Of a DNA stretch of 64,000 nucleotides, positions 7,900-15,274 are shown piece after piece (position 1 is the first letter of the stretch; each line of letters starts with the position of its first letter). The notes under the pieces were generated by a model. That model was not told where the DNA came from, did no database searches, and was given only the letters and a program-made list of their open reading frames with translations. The position numbers and the translations under genes are program-made. The stretch comes from Polyangiaceae bacterium (GTDB lineage Bacteria > Myxococcota_A > Polyangia > Polyangiales > Polyangiaceae), in contig JACKEA010000001.1 in assembly GCA_020633235.1 (NCBI GenBank), positions 1,426,001 to 1,490,000 on the forward strand. Direction: 5' to 3'.

Positions 7900-8321
7900 C
7901 ACTTGCCCTTGAAGCCGCGGACGATCTTGACCAACTCGTCCACGACCTCGGGCTTGCTCTTCAACTGCGGATTCGGGGGCATTGCCGCGCTCTTGCCCAC
8001 TGCAGCACCGCCCTCGAGGATGGCCTTGCGCAACTCGTCGTCCTTCACCTCGTCCTGCCACTTTGCGTCCGTGTAGTCGCGGGGCTTCGGATTCAGCGCG
8101 GCGGCTCCGGGACCATCGCCCTTGCCGTCTTTGCCGTGGCAGACGACACAGGTGGTGTCGAAATACCTCTTGGCTTCGGCAGCCGGATCGTCGGCTGCGG
8201 CCTGAGCGGAAGTCGCGGCGGCGGAGCCGGTTTCGGTTTTCTTCTCGGACTTGGAGCATCCGATCGCGAGCGCCGAGCACAGCATGGCTCCGGCTACGAC
8301 CGCGGCATTGACCTTGTGCAT
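7899..8321 (-). CDS. mono-haem cytochrome c lipoprotein
   Basis: 140 residues. The signal peptide ends in LAIGC (lipid-modified C22), followed by an Ala/Ser/Thr-rich linker. The cytochrome domain has CVVCH (58-62) and a likely distal ligand M114 in SAAMPPNP. The ATG at 8321 is preceded by GGAGG at ideal distance; longer in-frame starts lack this. The protein is expected in the periplasm, anchored to a membrane, as an electron carrier. It is transcribed divergently from the Crp/Fnr-family gene, which is a plausible regulator. Confidence 0.9.
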   Translation of the reverse strand: MHKVNAAVVAGAMLCSALAIGCSKSEKKTETGSAAATSAQAAADDPAAEAKRYFDTTCVVCHGKDGKGDGPGAAALNPKPRDYTDAKWQDEVKDDELRKAILEGGAAVGKSAAMPPNPQLKSKPEVVDELVKIVRGFKGK

Positions 8322-8361
8322 GAATCCTCCGGGCATGTGCAATAGATAAATAACTTCGCTT

Positions 8362-8414
8362 CGGGTCGTCAGTGACGACCCGCGGGCAGGTTGCATTTGG
8401 CATGCCATTGCCAA
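8362..8414. promoter_or_regulatory. two inverted repeats in the cytochrome c / Crp-Fnr divergent promoter
   Basis: CGGGTCGTC-AGT-GACGACCCG (8362-8382) has perfect 9-bp arms. TTGGCA-TGCCAT-TGCCAA (8397-8414) has perfect 6-bp arms. Both lie between the cytochrome start (8321) and the Crp/Fnr start (8458). They are candidate operators, possibly for autoregulation. The first could also form a hairpin in the leader of either transcript. Confidence 0.5.
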
Positions 8415-8457
8415 GAACGACGAAAAGAATTCACCAAATCAGGGTGGAGAGTACTAA

Positions 8458-9192
8458 TTGTTTGAACGAACAGCGATGGGCACGCTCCAAATTCTCGCGA
8501 AGGCACCCTCCCTCTCCGGTCTCGAGCCCCAGATCCTCACGCGCATGGCCTCCCTGGCCACCACGCGCACGCTGTCTCGAGGCGAGTTCCTGTGGCAGGC
8601 GGGAGATCCGGCCCGCACCATGACGATCCTGCGAGCGGGCCTGGTCAAGGTGGTGCGTCCCACGCCCAAGGGTCGCTCGGCCATCTGCGGCATCTTCGGC
8701 CCGCCGGAAAGCGTCGGCGACCTCGCGCTGCTCAAAGACGTGCCCTACCCGGCAGGCGCCGTGGTCGCCACGGAGACCGCCACCATCGTGCAGATCCCCC
8801 GCCCGATGGTGATGGAGGCGATGCGACAAAGCCCGGCACTGGCAGCGTCCATCGCTTCGGGAATGTGGAACAAGTTGGTTGCCTTGCACAACAAGATCGA
8901 CGTCCTGAGCGCGGGCTCAGTCGAAGCACGGTTGGCCACTTTGTTGCTCAAGCTGTACGATCAGTTCGGCGACGAATACTATAGCGAAACGTCCAAGATC
9001 CCCGTGACGCTGTCCCGCCGAGACCTCGCGGAGCTGGTTAGCACCTCGTTCGAAACCGCGATCCGGGTGATGAGCCGTTGGGCCACTGAAGGCGTTCTCG
9101 AAACCAACACCGACGGCTTCACGATTCACAGATTGGACACACTGCGCGAGATCGCCGGCATTTTCGATGCCGGCGAGCCGTCCGCCGAGTAA
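8458..9192 (+). CDS. Crp/Fnr-family transcription regulator
   Basis: 244 residues with the TTG start at 8458, which has GGTGGAG upstream; an ATG at 8476 is an alternative without a clear ribosome site. The N-terminal cyclic-nucleotide-binding-type beta roll spans about 15-125 (GEFLWQAGDPARTMTILRAG, then GPPESVGDLALL). A long dimer helix follows, then a C-terminal winged helix with the recognition segment LSRRDLAELVSTSFETAIRV. The cysteines that ligate the Fe-S cluster of FNR are absent, so the sensing mode is not oxygen via an Fe-S centre. The neighbours (cytochromes, NnrS) suggest control of respiration or NO response. Confidence 0.9.
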   Translation: MFERTAMGTLQILAKAPSLSGLEPQILTRMASLATTRTLSRGEFLWQAGDPARTMTILRAGLVKVVRPTPKGRSAICGIFGPPESVGDLALLKDVPYPAGAVVATETATIVQIPRPMVMEAMRQSPALAASIASGMWNKLVALHNKIDVLSAGSVEARLATLLLKLYDQFGDEYYSETSKIPVTLSRRDLAELVSTSFETAIRVMSRWATEGVLETNTDGFTIHRLDTLREIAGIFDAGEPSAE

Positions 9193-9983
9193 GGCGCGGC
9201 CCGCGGGCAACTCCAGCTTCAACACGGCGCGGCCGCTGGCTGAGTTTGTAGCGCGCGGCCGCCCGCCAGGATCAGCCGAGCCACGCGCGATCAAAACGTG
9301 GCGCTTGTTGAGGGTCGTTCCCGGCCTTGCCGGGAAGAGAGAAGCGGCCTCGGCTAGAGCTGTGCGCAGCTACCAGGATCGCGCTCGCCAATAGAGGAAG
9401 ACCCGGCACCTGGTTTTCGAGTCCGACCCCGGGTCTTCACGGGCGCGGAATTGGGGTTCCGCTTGCGTCAGCAGCGTCTGCCAGTGTCAGGGAACCCGTA
9501 CCCAATTCCTGGGGATGACGATCCTCGACGGACGGGTTCTCGATTGCGGCCAGAGTGGTCGGCGCTTCGTGGTGTGCAGCGACTGCGGCCGCAGGCGGCA
9601 GAAATATCGCTGGGTGAGCTGCGCTGAGATTCGCACTTCGAGCCGCGCGGCGGCGAGCACGCGTTTCGCGCGTGCGGAAAAGCTCGGCGAACGACCTGCA
9701 GCGCGTCGAAGTAGCGCTGACCGCGCTGATTGCAGCTCGGTTAGGGCACCACGTCCTGTCCGTGGGCGGACTCCTCACACCGGCGGACGAGGTGCCGAGA
9801 TTCCACGACTGCGGATCGCCCGACGCCGGCTGGCACATCGAGCCGGCCGCGGCTCAGGTCGCGAAGAACAGGCCAAGTGTCCCCAATATCTTTAGTTCGT
9901 CGGCGGCGAGCAGCTACTGCATTGAGTTGTTCTCCGCATCGACCAAGCTCCACGTCGAGTGCGCCTGGACGCGAGCGTAGGCA
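9193..9983. other. intergenic region with two hairpins and no supported gene
   Basis: No reading frame here has a convincing start, domain or codon pattern. A strong hairpin, TTCCCGGC-CTT-GCCGGGAA (9318-9336), lies about 125 bp after the Crp/Fnr stop and may end that transcript, although no T-run follows. A second inverted repeat, GAAGACCCGG (9397-9406) with CCGGGTCTTC (9429-9438), follows. The rest of the region is unexplained. Confidence 0.5.
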
Positions 9984-10445
9984 TCAGAAACGATATTTCG
10001 AATGACAGTCCGTGCAGCCCTCGAGCACGCGGCCGAGCTCGAGGGTGGCTCGAGGTAGATCCTTGGCCTGCGCGGCGCGCATCAGCCGCACCAGCCGCTC
10101 GTGGAACGCCTCGTCCTGCTTCTCGAACTGCTGCAGATCGCCCGGGTTTTTGGGCGGCCGATAGCTTCCGGTCTTCAGCGCCGTCTCAGTAAGGGTGCGC
10201 GCACCGTGCACTTTCTTGATGCCCCCGGCAATGGCGGCCAGGTCGTTGTTTGCAATGGCCGTGACCCAATCGCGAGTGGCCTCATGCAACACGCGCATTT
10301 CATTCTGCACTGGGTTCACACCGGCTGGCAGCTTGGAGGACAAGGCGGCGCCGTGGTCGTGGGTGTCGGATGGTTCCTGGTCGTGCTTGCAGTTGGCGAA
10401 CAACGCGGTGGCGAGCACTGCGAATGTCAGCGACCATGTCTTCAT
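9984..10445 (-). CDS. cytochrome c-prime-like mono-haem lipoprotein
   Basis: 153 residues. The signal peptide ends in LFANC (lipidated C19), followed by a His/Asp-rich stretch. The body is mostly helical and the haem motif CTDCH is at the extreme C-terminus (144-148, followed by SKYRF), as in four-helix cytochrome c-prime proteins. The ATG at 10445 has GGAGG upstream and overlaps the previous stop by 4 bp. Cytochromes of this type often bind NO or CO rather than transfer electrons. It is the last gene of a three-gene operon headed by a TetR repressor. Confidence 0.8.
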   Translation of the reverse strand: MKTWSLTFAVLATALFANCKHDQEPSDTHDHGAALSSKLPAGVNPVQNEMRVLHEATRDWVTAIANNDLAAIAGGIKKVHGARTLTETALKTGSYRPPKNPGDLQQFEKQDEAFHERLVRLMRAAQAKDLPRATLELGRVLEGCTDCHSKYRF

Positions 10446-10855
10446 GATGCCTCCGCGGGGCGCACACGTCGCTCGTCGCTGGCGCGAAAGCCGGCAACGG
10501 CGACGGCAGTCCAGAAGAGCATGCGGACCGACATCGCCGCTATGGTGCGACCCTCGAAGGCGCCGCCGCGGAGGACCCAGATCCCGAAGCACGCAAAGGC
10601 TACGGCTGTGGCCAGGGCCAAACCACCCGAGAGCCATGCGGCAATACGACGACCCTGGGCGAGGAACACGGCTGTCACTACGTAGGCAAACCCCGCGAGG
10701 AAATTGAACCAGACGATGGCTTCCACATAGTTCCCCACTTTTTGCTGGTCCGTCGCGGAGCCAAAGAGCACGCGCCCGCCCGCGACGACGGTTAATACTC
10801 CGAAAACGCCAGCCGCCGCAGAGACGATGGTCAACCAGCCAGGACGATGCTTCAT
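10442..10855 (-). CDS. small four-helix membrane protein
   Basis: 137 residues with four hydrophobic segments (about 8-26, 45-67, 74-95 and 105-124). No catalytic motif is visible. It overlaps the TetR gene (ATGA) upstream and the cytochrome c-prime-like gene downstream, so all three are co-translated. It may be a membrane partner of that cytochrome (inference). Confidence 0.75.
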   Translation of the reverse strand: MKHRPGWLTIVSAAAGVFGVLTVVAGGRVLFGSATDQQKVGNYVEAIVWFNFLAGFAYVVTAVFLAQGRRIAAWLSGGLALATAVAFACFGIWVLRGGAFEGRTIAAMSVRMLFWTAVAVAGFRASDERRVRPAEAS

Positions 10856-11460
10856 GTCGTGCTCTCCCGTGGGCGAGGTGACAAAACGAGCTGGACGGAG
10901 TGCCACGCTACGTCGGCTCCCACATTCGAGTAGCGCGTCAATATCGCTCCGCGCAGCACGCCGGTAACCATCCACAACAGGACCTCCACGGGCACGTCGC
11001 GGGTGACGAGTCCCTGCTGCTGCGCTCTCAACAGGCAGTCCCGCACGAAGCTAAGCGATCGCTCCACGATCGTCCGCACGCTCTCAGCTTCCGCATCCCC
11101 CGCTGCCTCCGCTAGTCGGTCGTTGAAGATCAGACGCAACACCAGGGGCTGTTGGCGACCGAGGGCCAAGCGGCGAAGGAAGAACTCGCGCAAATCGACC
11201 ATCGGATGGTCGGTCTGTGTTGGGAACGTCGAAAGAAGGCGTTGCTCAAAGCGAGCGATCGCGGCTGCGACGATTTGCTGCATCGATTCGAAGTGGCGGA
11301 ACAGGGTGGCGTCGGCCACGCCCACTCGCTTCGCAACCTCGGCGGCGGTCAACCCTCGAACACCTCGTGTTGCAATGACGTCCAGGGCGGCATCGGCAAT
11401 CTGCGTGCGTCGCGCAGCTGCCGGCAGGCGCTTTCGAGCCAGTTGCATAGTAGCGAGCAA
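10852..11460 (-). CDS. TetR-family repressor
   Basis: 202 residues. The N-terminal helix-turn-helix covers about residues 18-63 (AALDVIATRGVRGLTAAEVA, then ADATLFRHFESMQQI). The C-terminal ligand domain is helical with no recognised signature. The start is at 11460 or the ATG at 11448. It heads the operon with the membrane protein and cytochrome c-prime-like gene and is divergent from a second TetR gene across an intergenic region holding a palindromic operator. Confidence 0.9.
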   Translation of the reverse strand: MLATMQLARKRLPAAARRTQIADAALDVIATRGVRGLTAAEVAKRVGVADATLFRHFESMQQIVAAAIARFEQRLLSTFPTQTDHPMVDLREFFLRRLALGRQQPLVLRLIFNDRLAEAAGDAEAESVRTIVERSLSFVRDCLLRAQQQGLVTRDVPVEVLLWMVTGVLRGAILTRYSNVGADVAWHSVQLVLSPRPRESTT

Positions 11461-11553
11461 TCACTAGCACAGACCGAGGCCGGCGTCACGGGGCATTGAG
11501 AATGAGCGCAAGATTGGGCGCCACTTGACGAGTGCAGCCCCGAAGCTAATATG

Positions 11554-11572
11554 TGAGTAAGTACTCACTAAC
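11554..11572. promoter_or_regulatory. TetR-type operator, copy 1
   Basis: TGAGTAAGTACTCACTAAC lies 12 bp before the start of the second tetR gene, overlapping its promoter and ribosome site. The core GTGAGTA-AG-TACTCAC (11553-11568) is a perfect inverted repeat. A second copy differing at three of 19 positions lies at 19536-19554. Confidence 0.7.
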
Positions 11573-11584
11573 AGAGGAGAATGC

Positions 11585-12187
11585 ATGACGGTCAGAAAGC
11601 CAACCGAGGAACGGCGTCGCGAGATCGCTGCAGCGGCCATCAAGATCATCGGGGAGCGGGGCTTGCGCGAGTTCACTGCGGCCCAGTTGGCTGAAGAAGT
11701 CGGCATCAAGGATGCGACGATCTTTCGACATTTCAAGGACATGAACGAGGTCAAGGAGGCGGCCCTCGATCGGCTGCAGGGGCTGGTCGACGCAGCCCCG
11801 GATCCCATGGCTGCGAACCCGCTCACTCGCCTGGAGCATTTCGTCAGGCTTCGGCTACACGCGGTCTCTGTCCAACCTGGGATCCAGTCCCTGATCTTCT
11901 CGGACCAGCTATCCCACGCCCTGGGCGACGAAGGTCCACGGCGGATCGCGGAGCTGAGGAATCGAGGTCGAGATTTCGTCCGGTCGTGCCTGCAGGACGC
12001 GGCTCAGCAGGGCCTGATCCGCGAGGACACCGACATCGAGAGCGCAGTTCTCCTGATTACCGGAATGGCGATGGGGTTCTTGTTCGCAGCCAAGGACGGG
12101 GCGGTCACCGCACCCGTGACCGAGGTGGAAGAGCGGTGCTGGCAAACCGTCCGGGTGATGCTCGAGCCGAGAGAGGTCAAGCCATGA
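11585..12187 (+). CDS. TetR-family repressor heading an exporter operon
   Basis: 200 residues. The helix-turn-helix is at about 10-55 (AAIKIIGERGLREFTAAQLA, then IKDATIFRHFKDMNEV). It is clearly related to the divergent TetR (shared DATxFRHF). The ATG at 11585 has GAGGAG upstream. Its stop overlaps the start of the adaptor gene (ATGA), placing it first in an operon with adaptor, permease and ATPase genes. It probably represses that operon through the palindrome at 11553-11568. Confidence 0.92.
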   Translation: MTVRKPTEERRREIAAAAIKIIGERGLREFTAAQLAEEVGIKDATIFRHFKDMNEVKEAALDRLQGLVDAAPDPMAANPLTRLEHFVRLRLHAVSVQPGIQSLIFSDQLSHALGDEGPRRIAELRNRGRDFVRSCLQDAAQQGLIREDTDIESAVLLITGMAMGFLFAAKDGAVTAPVTEVEERCWQTVRVMLEPREVKP

Positions 12188-13350
12188 AGGCGCTGAAGCT
12201 GCTCCTCATCGTCACCGGCGTCGGCTTGTTCCTCGCCGCTTTCTACTGGCTGTTGACCAATCGCGGTCCGCTCGCACCAGTGGGCGTACGGGCTGGCAGC
12301 GTCATTCGCGCGGACATCAGTCCGAGCGTGTTCGGTATCGGCACCGTAGACGCTCGCCTGGCCTACGCCGTTGGCCCGGTCGCTCCAGGACGAGTCCTCA
12401 GGGTGCTGGTGGACCAGGGCGCGGTGGTCAAAGCTGGGCAACTGCTGGCGGAAATGGATCCGGTCGACATGGACCTTCGCGTGCAAGCCGCCAAGAGCGC
12501 GGGGGCGCGCTCACGCCAATCCGTCCGCGTGGCGGAAGCTCAAGTCGAGGAAGCAAGGAGCCGCGCCAAGCTCGCCAAAACCAATCAGAACCGTGACCGG
12601 GCCCTGTATCAGAAGGGCGTCATCAGCGAGCAGGCTCTCGACAGCAGCAACAACGAGGCGGAGCGGGCTGAGTCGGCGCTGGCAGCGGCGCGGGCCAATG
12701 TCGCGCTGGCGAAGCAGGAGGTTGGGCGCACTCGAGCGGAGTCTCGAGGTATCTCCAGCGTGCGCGACAGCTTGAGGATCGTCAGCCCCGTGGACGGCGT
12801 GATCGTCTCACGGGAGGTCGAACCGGGAGCGACGGTGGTCGCCGGTCAGGCCGTGTTGCGCCTCGTCGACCCCAAGAGCCTTTGGGTCCGGGCGCGCATC
12901 GACCAGTCGCGCGCCCGAGGAGTGCACGTGGGTCAAGAAGCCAGCATCGTGCTGCGCTCTGCGCCCGACGCACCTAGGTCGGGGCGGGTGACCCGCATCG
13001 AAATGCAGAGTGATCCGGTCACCGAGGAGCGGATCGTGAACGTGAGCTTCGAGCCACAGCCTGCACAGCTATACATTGGTGAGCTGGCGGAGGTGACCAT
13101 CAGCCTACCGCGCCAGATCGGCGTGCTCGCCATGCCCAGTGCCGCCGTCTCCCGCAAAGGCAACGAGAAAGGGGTGTGGCAGATGCTGAATGGTCGAGCG
13201 CACTTCACGCCGGTCAAGATTGGCAGTCAAGGCCAGGCGGATCTGGTCCAGATATTCTCGGGTGTGAGTGAGGGGGACAGCGTCATCGTCTACAGCTCCG
13301 CGCAACTCGAAGAAGGAGTCCGCGTTCGGCAGGAGAGGGTCGAGCCATGA
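12184..13350 (+). CDS. HlyD/DevB-type periplasmic adaptor of an ABC exporter
   Basis: 388 residues. A membrane anchor (about 5-24) is followed by the first lipoyl half (VAPGRVLRVLVDQGAVVKAG), a coiled-coil hairpin (about 100-185, heptad-rich, Ala/Glu/Arg), the second lipoyl half (IVSPVDGVIVSREVEPGATV) and beta-barrel domains. Adaptors of this type join an inner-membrane transporter to an outer-membrane channel. The true start is the ATG at 12184, inside the ATGA overlap with tetR. The stop overlaps the permease gene. No outer-membrane TolC-like gene is in the window. Confidence 0.9.
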   Translation: MKALKLLLIVTGVGLFLAAFYWLLTNRGPLAPVGVRAGSVIRADISPSVFGIGTVDARLAYAVGPVAPGRVLRVLVDQGAVVKAGQLLAEMDPVDMDLRVQAAKSAGARSRQSVRVAEAQVEEARSRAKLAKTNQNRDRALYQKGVISEQALDSSNNEAERAESALAAARANVALAKQEVGRTRAESRGISSVRDSLRIVSPVDGVIVSREVEPGATVVAGQAVLRLVDPKSLWVRARIDQSRARGVHVGQEASIVLRSAPDAPRSGRVTRIEMQSDPVTEERIVNVSFEPQPAQLYIGELAEVTISLPRQIGVLAMPSAAVSRKGNEKGVWQMLNGRAHFTPVKIGSQGQADLVQIFSGVSEGDSVIVYSSAQLEEGVRVRQERVEP

Positions 13351-14540
13351 TCAATCTCGCTCGTCGGGACGTAGCCAACCATCTCGGTCGCTACCTACTC
13401 ACTGGTTTCGGGCTGGGGTTGCTCATTGGCGTCACGTTAACCATGGCCGGCGTGTATCGGGGCATGGTCGACGACGCCAAGGTGCTCTTGCGCGCTGGTG
13501 GCGCCGACATCTGGGTCGTGCAACAGCACACCTTGGGACCGTTCGCAGAACCGTCCAGCCTCCCCGACGACGCTTATCGGGGCATCGCAGGCCTGCCGGG
13601 CGTGGCGGAGACCGGCAACGTTGCCTACCTCACGATGCAGGTTCGCCGCGCCGGCAAAGACGTGCGAGTAATGGTGGCGGGCTACGAGCCCGGGCGGCTT
13701 GGCGGCCCGCCCTTTCTCGTCGCCGGGCGACCCATCGCCAGCGCCCACTACGAAGCCGTGGCCGACGTGAAGACGGGTTTCCAGATTGGAGACCGCATCG
13801 GTATTCGACGCAACGGTTACACGGTGGTCGGGCTCACCCGTCGCGCGGTGTCATCGAACGGCGATCCGATGGTCTTCATCCCGATCAAGGACGCCCAGCA
13901 AGCGCAGTTCCTGAAGGACAACGAGTCCATCGTCAATGACCGGAACCGGCTTGCAGTGGACCCCGCGGTGAATCGGCCCGGTCAGCCGGGCGTGCTGAAA
14001 GCGGTCGAGGCGATCCAGACCTCCTCCCATCGAGTCAACACCGTGTTGGTGCGTGTGGAGACGGGGGACGATCCACGTCAGGTGGCCGACGACATCAAGC
14101 GCTGGAAGCACCTGACCGCGTACACCAATGGCGAAATGGAAGACATTTTGGTGGCGAAGTTGATCGCGACCGCCGCTCGGCAAATCGCGCTGTTCTTAGT
14201 GATTCTGGCGATCGTGAGCGCGGCCATCGTGGCCTTCATCATTTACACGATGACCCTCGGCAAGATCAAAGAGATAGCCGTGCTGAAATTGATCGGTACT
14301 CGCGACCGCACGATCGCCTCGATGATCATGCAAGAGGCGCTGGGACTCGGATTCATCGGCTTCTTCGTTGGCAAGTTCGCCGCCACGCTGTGGGCGCCGG
14401 TGTTTCCCAAGTACGTTCTGCTACAAACCAACGACGCGGTGGGTGCCTTCGGGCTCACGCTCGTGATTTGCGGGCTGGCTTCGGTGCTGGCGATCCGCGC
14501 GGCGTTGCACATCGACCCTGCGGAAGCGATCGGCGGATGA
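13347..14540 (+). CDS. DevC/FtsX-family ABC permease
   Basis: 397 residues: one N-terminal membrane segment (about 12-35), a large periplasmic domain (about 40-270) with the start DIWVVQQHTLGPFAEPS typical of DevC proteins, and three C-terminal segments (about 275-300, 325-350 and 365-385). The cytoplasmic KEIAVLKLIGTRDRTI coupling segment is characteristic of FtsX/MacB permeases. It overlaps the adaptor by 4 bp. Confidence 0.92.
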   Translation: MINLARRDVANHLGRYLLTGFGLGLLIGVTLTMAGVYRGMVDDAKVLLRAGGADIWVVQQHTLGPFAEPSSLPDDAYRGIAGLPGVAETGNVAYLTMQVRRAGKDVRVMVAGYEPGRLGGPPFLVAGRPIASAHYEAVADVKTGFQIGDRIGIRRNGYTVVGLTRRAVSSNGDPMVFIPIKDAQQAQFLKDNESIVNDRNRLAVDPAVNRPGQPGVLKAVEAIQTSSHRVNTVLVRVETGDDPRQVADDIKRWKHLTAYTNGEMEDILVAKLIATAARQIALFLVILAIVSAAIVAFIIYTMTLGKIKEIAVLKLIGTRDRTIASMIMQEALGLGFIGFFVGKFAATLWAPVFPKYVLLQTNDAVGAFGLTLVICGLASVLAIRAALHIDPAEAIGG

Positions 14541-14544
14541 AACC

Positions 14545-15258
14545 ATGACCCACACCGAGCCAGCCATCTTGATCGAGAACCTCACCAAGCGCTACGGCAG
14601 CGGTTCCACAGCCGTGGACGCCCTCAAGGGCGTCGACATGCGCATCGAACCCGGCGAGGTGGTGGGACTGATTGGACCCTCCGGCTCCGGCAAGAGCACG
14701 TTGTTGAAGTGCTTGGGTGCGGTGATCGAACCAACGTCCGGGCGCTTCACCTTGGCCGGCGACGTGATCTACGAGGACGGCTGGAAGCGCAGCGACTTGC
14801 GCGCGTTGCGCCGTGATCGCATCGGGTTCGTGTTCCAGGCGCCTTATCTGATCCCGTTTCTCGATGCCACCGACAACGTGGCGCTGCTGCCAATGTTGGC
14901 TGGTGTCAAGAACTCCGTGGCCCGCGCCACAGCGCTGGAGATGCTGACGGCGCTGGACGTACATCACCGCGCGCAAGCGCGTGTTGCCGAACTCTCGGGC
15001 GGTGAGCAGCAACGCGTGTCCATCGCACGAGCGTTGGCCAACAGGCCGCCCATCATCCTCGCCGACGAGCCAACCGCTCCGCTCGATGGCGAGCGCGCCC
15101 TGGCCGTCGTGCGGATCCTCAATCGCCTTGCCCAGGAGTTCCGGACAGCCATCATCGTCGTCACGCACGACGAGAAGATCATTCCGACGTTCAAGCGCAT
15201 CTACAACATCCGCGACGGGCGAACCTACGAAGAAGTCGGGGAGGGGCGGGCGATATGA
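14545..15258 (+). CDS. DevA/LolD-type ABC ATPase
   Basis: 237 residues. Walker A GPSGSGKS spans 44-51, a Q-loop in VFQAPYL follows, then the signature LSGGEQQRVSIARAL and Walker B IILADEPTAPLD, and the H-loop VVTHD. It pairs with the FtsX-type permease four bases upstream to drive export of a lipid, peptide or drug (family knowledge; the substrate is not visible). Together with tetR, adaptor and permease it completes a four-gene operon. Confidence 0.95.
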   Translation: MTHTEPAILIENLTKRYGSGSTAVDALKGVDMRIEPGEVVGLIGPSGSGKSTLLKCLGAVIEPTSGRFTLAGDVIYEDGWKRSDLRALRRDRIGFVFQAPYLIPFLDATDNVALLPMLAGVKNSVARATALEMLTALDVHHRAQARVAELSGGEQQRVSIARALANRPPIILADEPTAPLDGERALAVVRILNRLAQEFRTAIIVVTHDEKIIPTFKRIYNIRDGRTYEEVGEGRAI

Positions 15259-15274
15259 GTCCTAGGGCTCCGAC

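Noticed and set aside
9437..9895. Overlapping open frames on both strands in the 9.2-10 kb gap
   Set aside because: Arg/Ser/Ala-rich composition, no ribosome site and no domain; typical of chance frames in GC-rich DNA.
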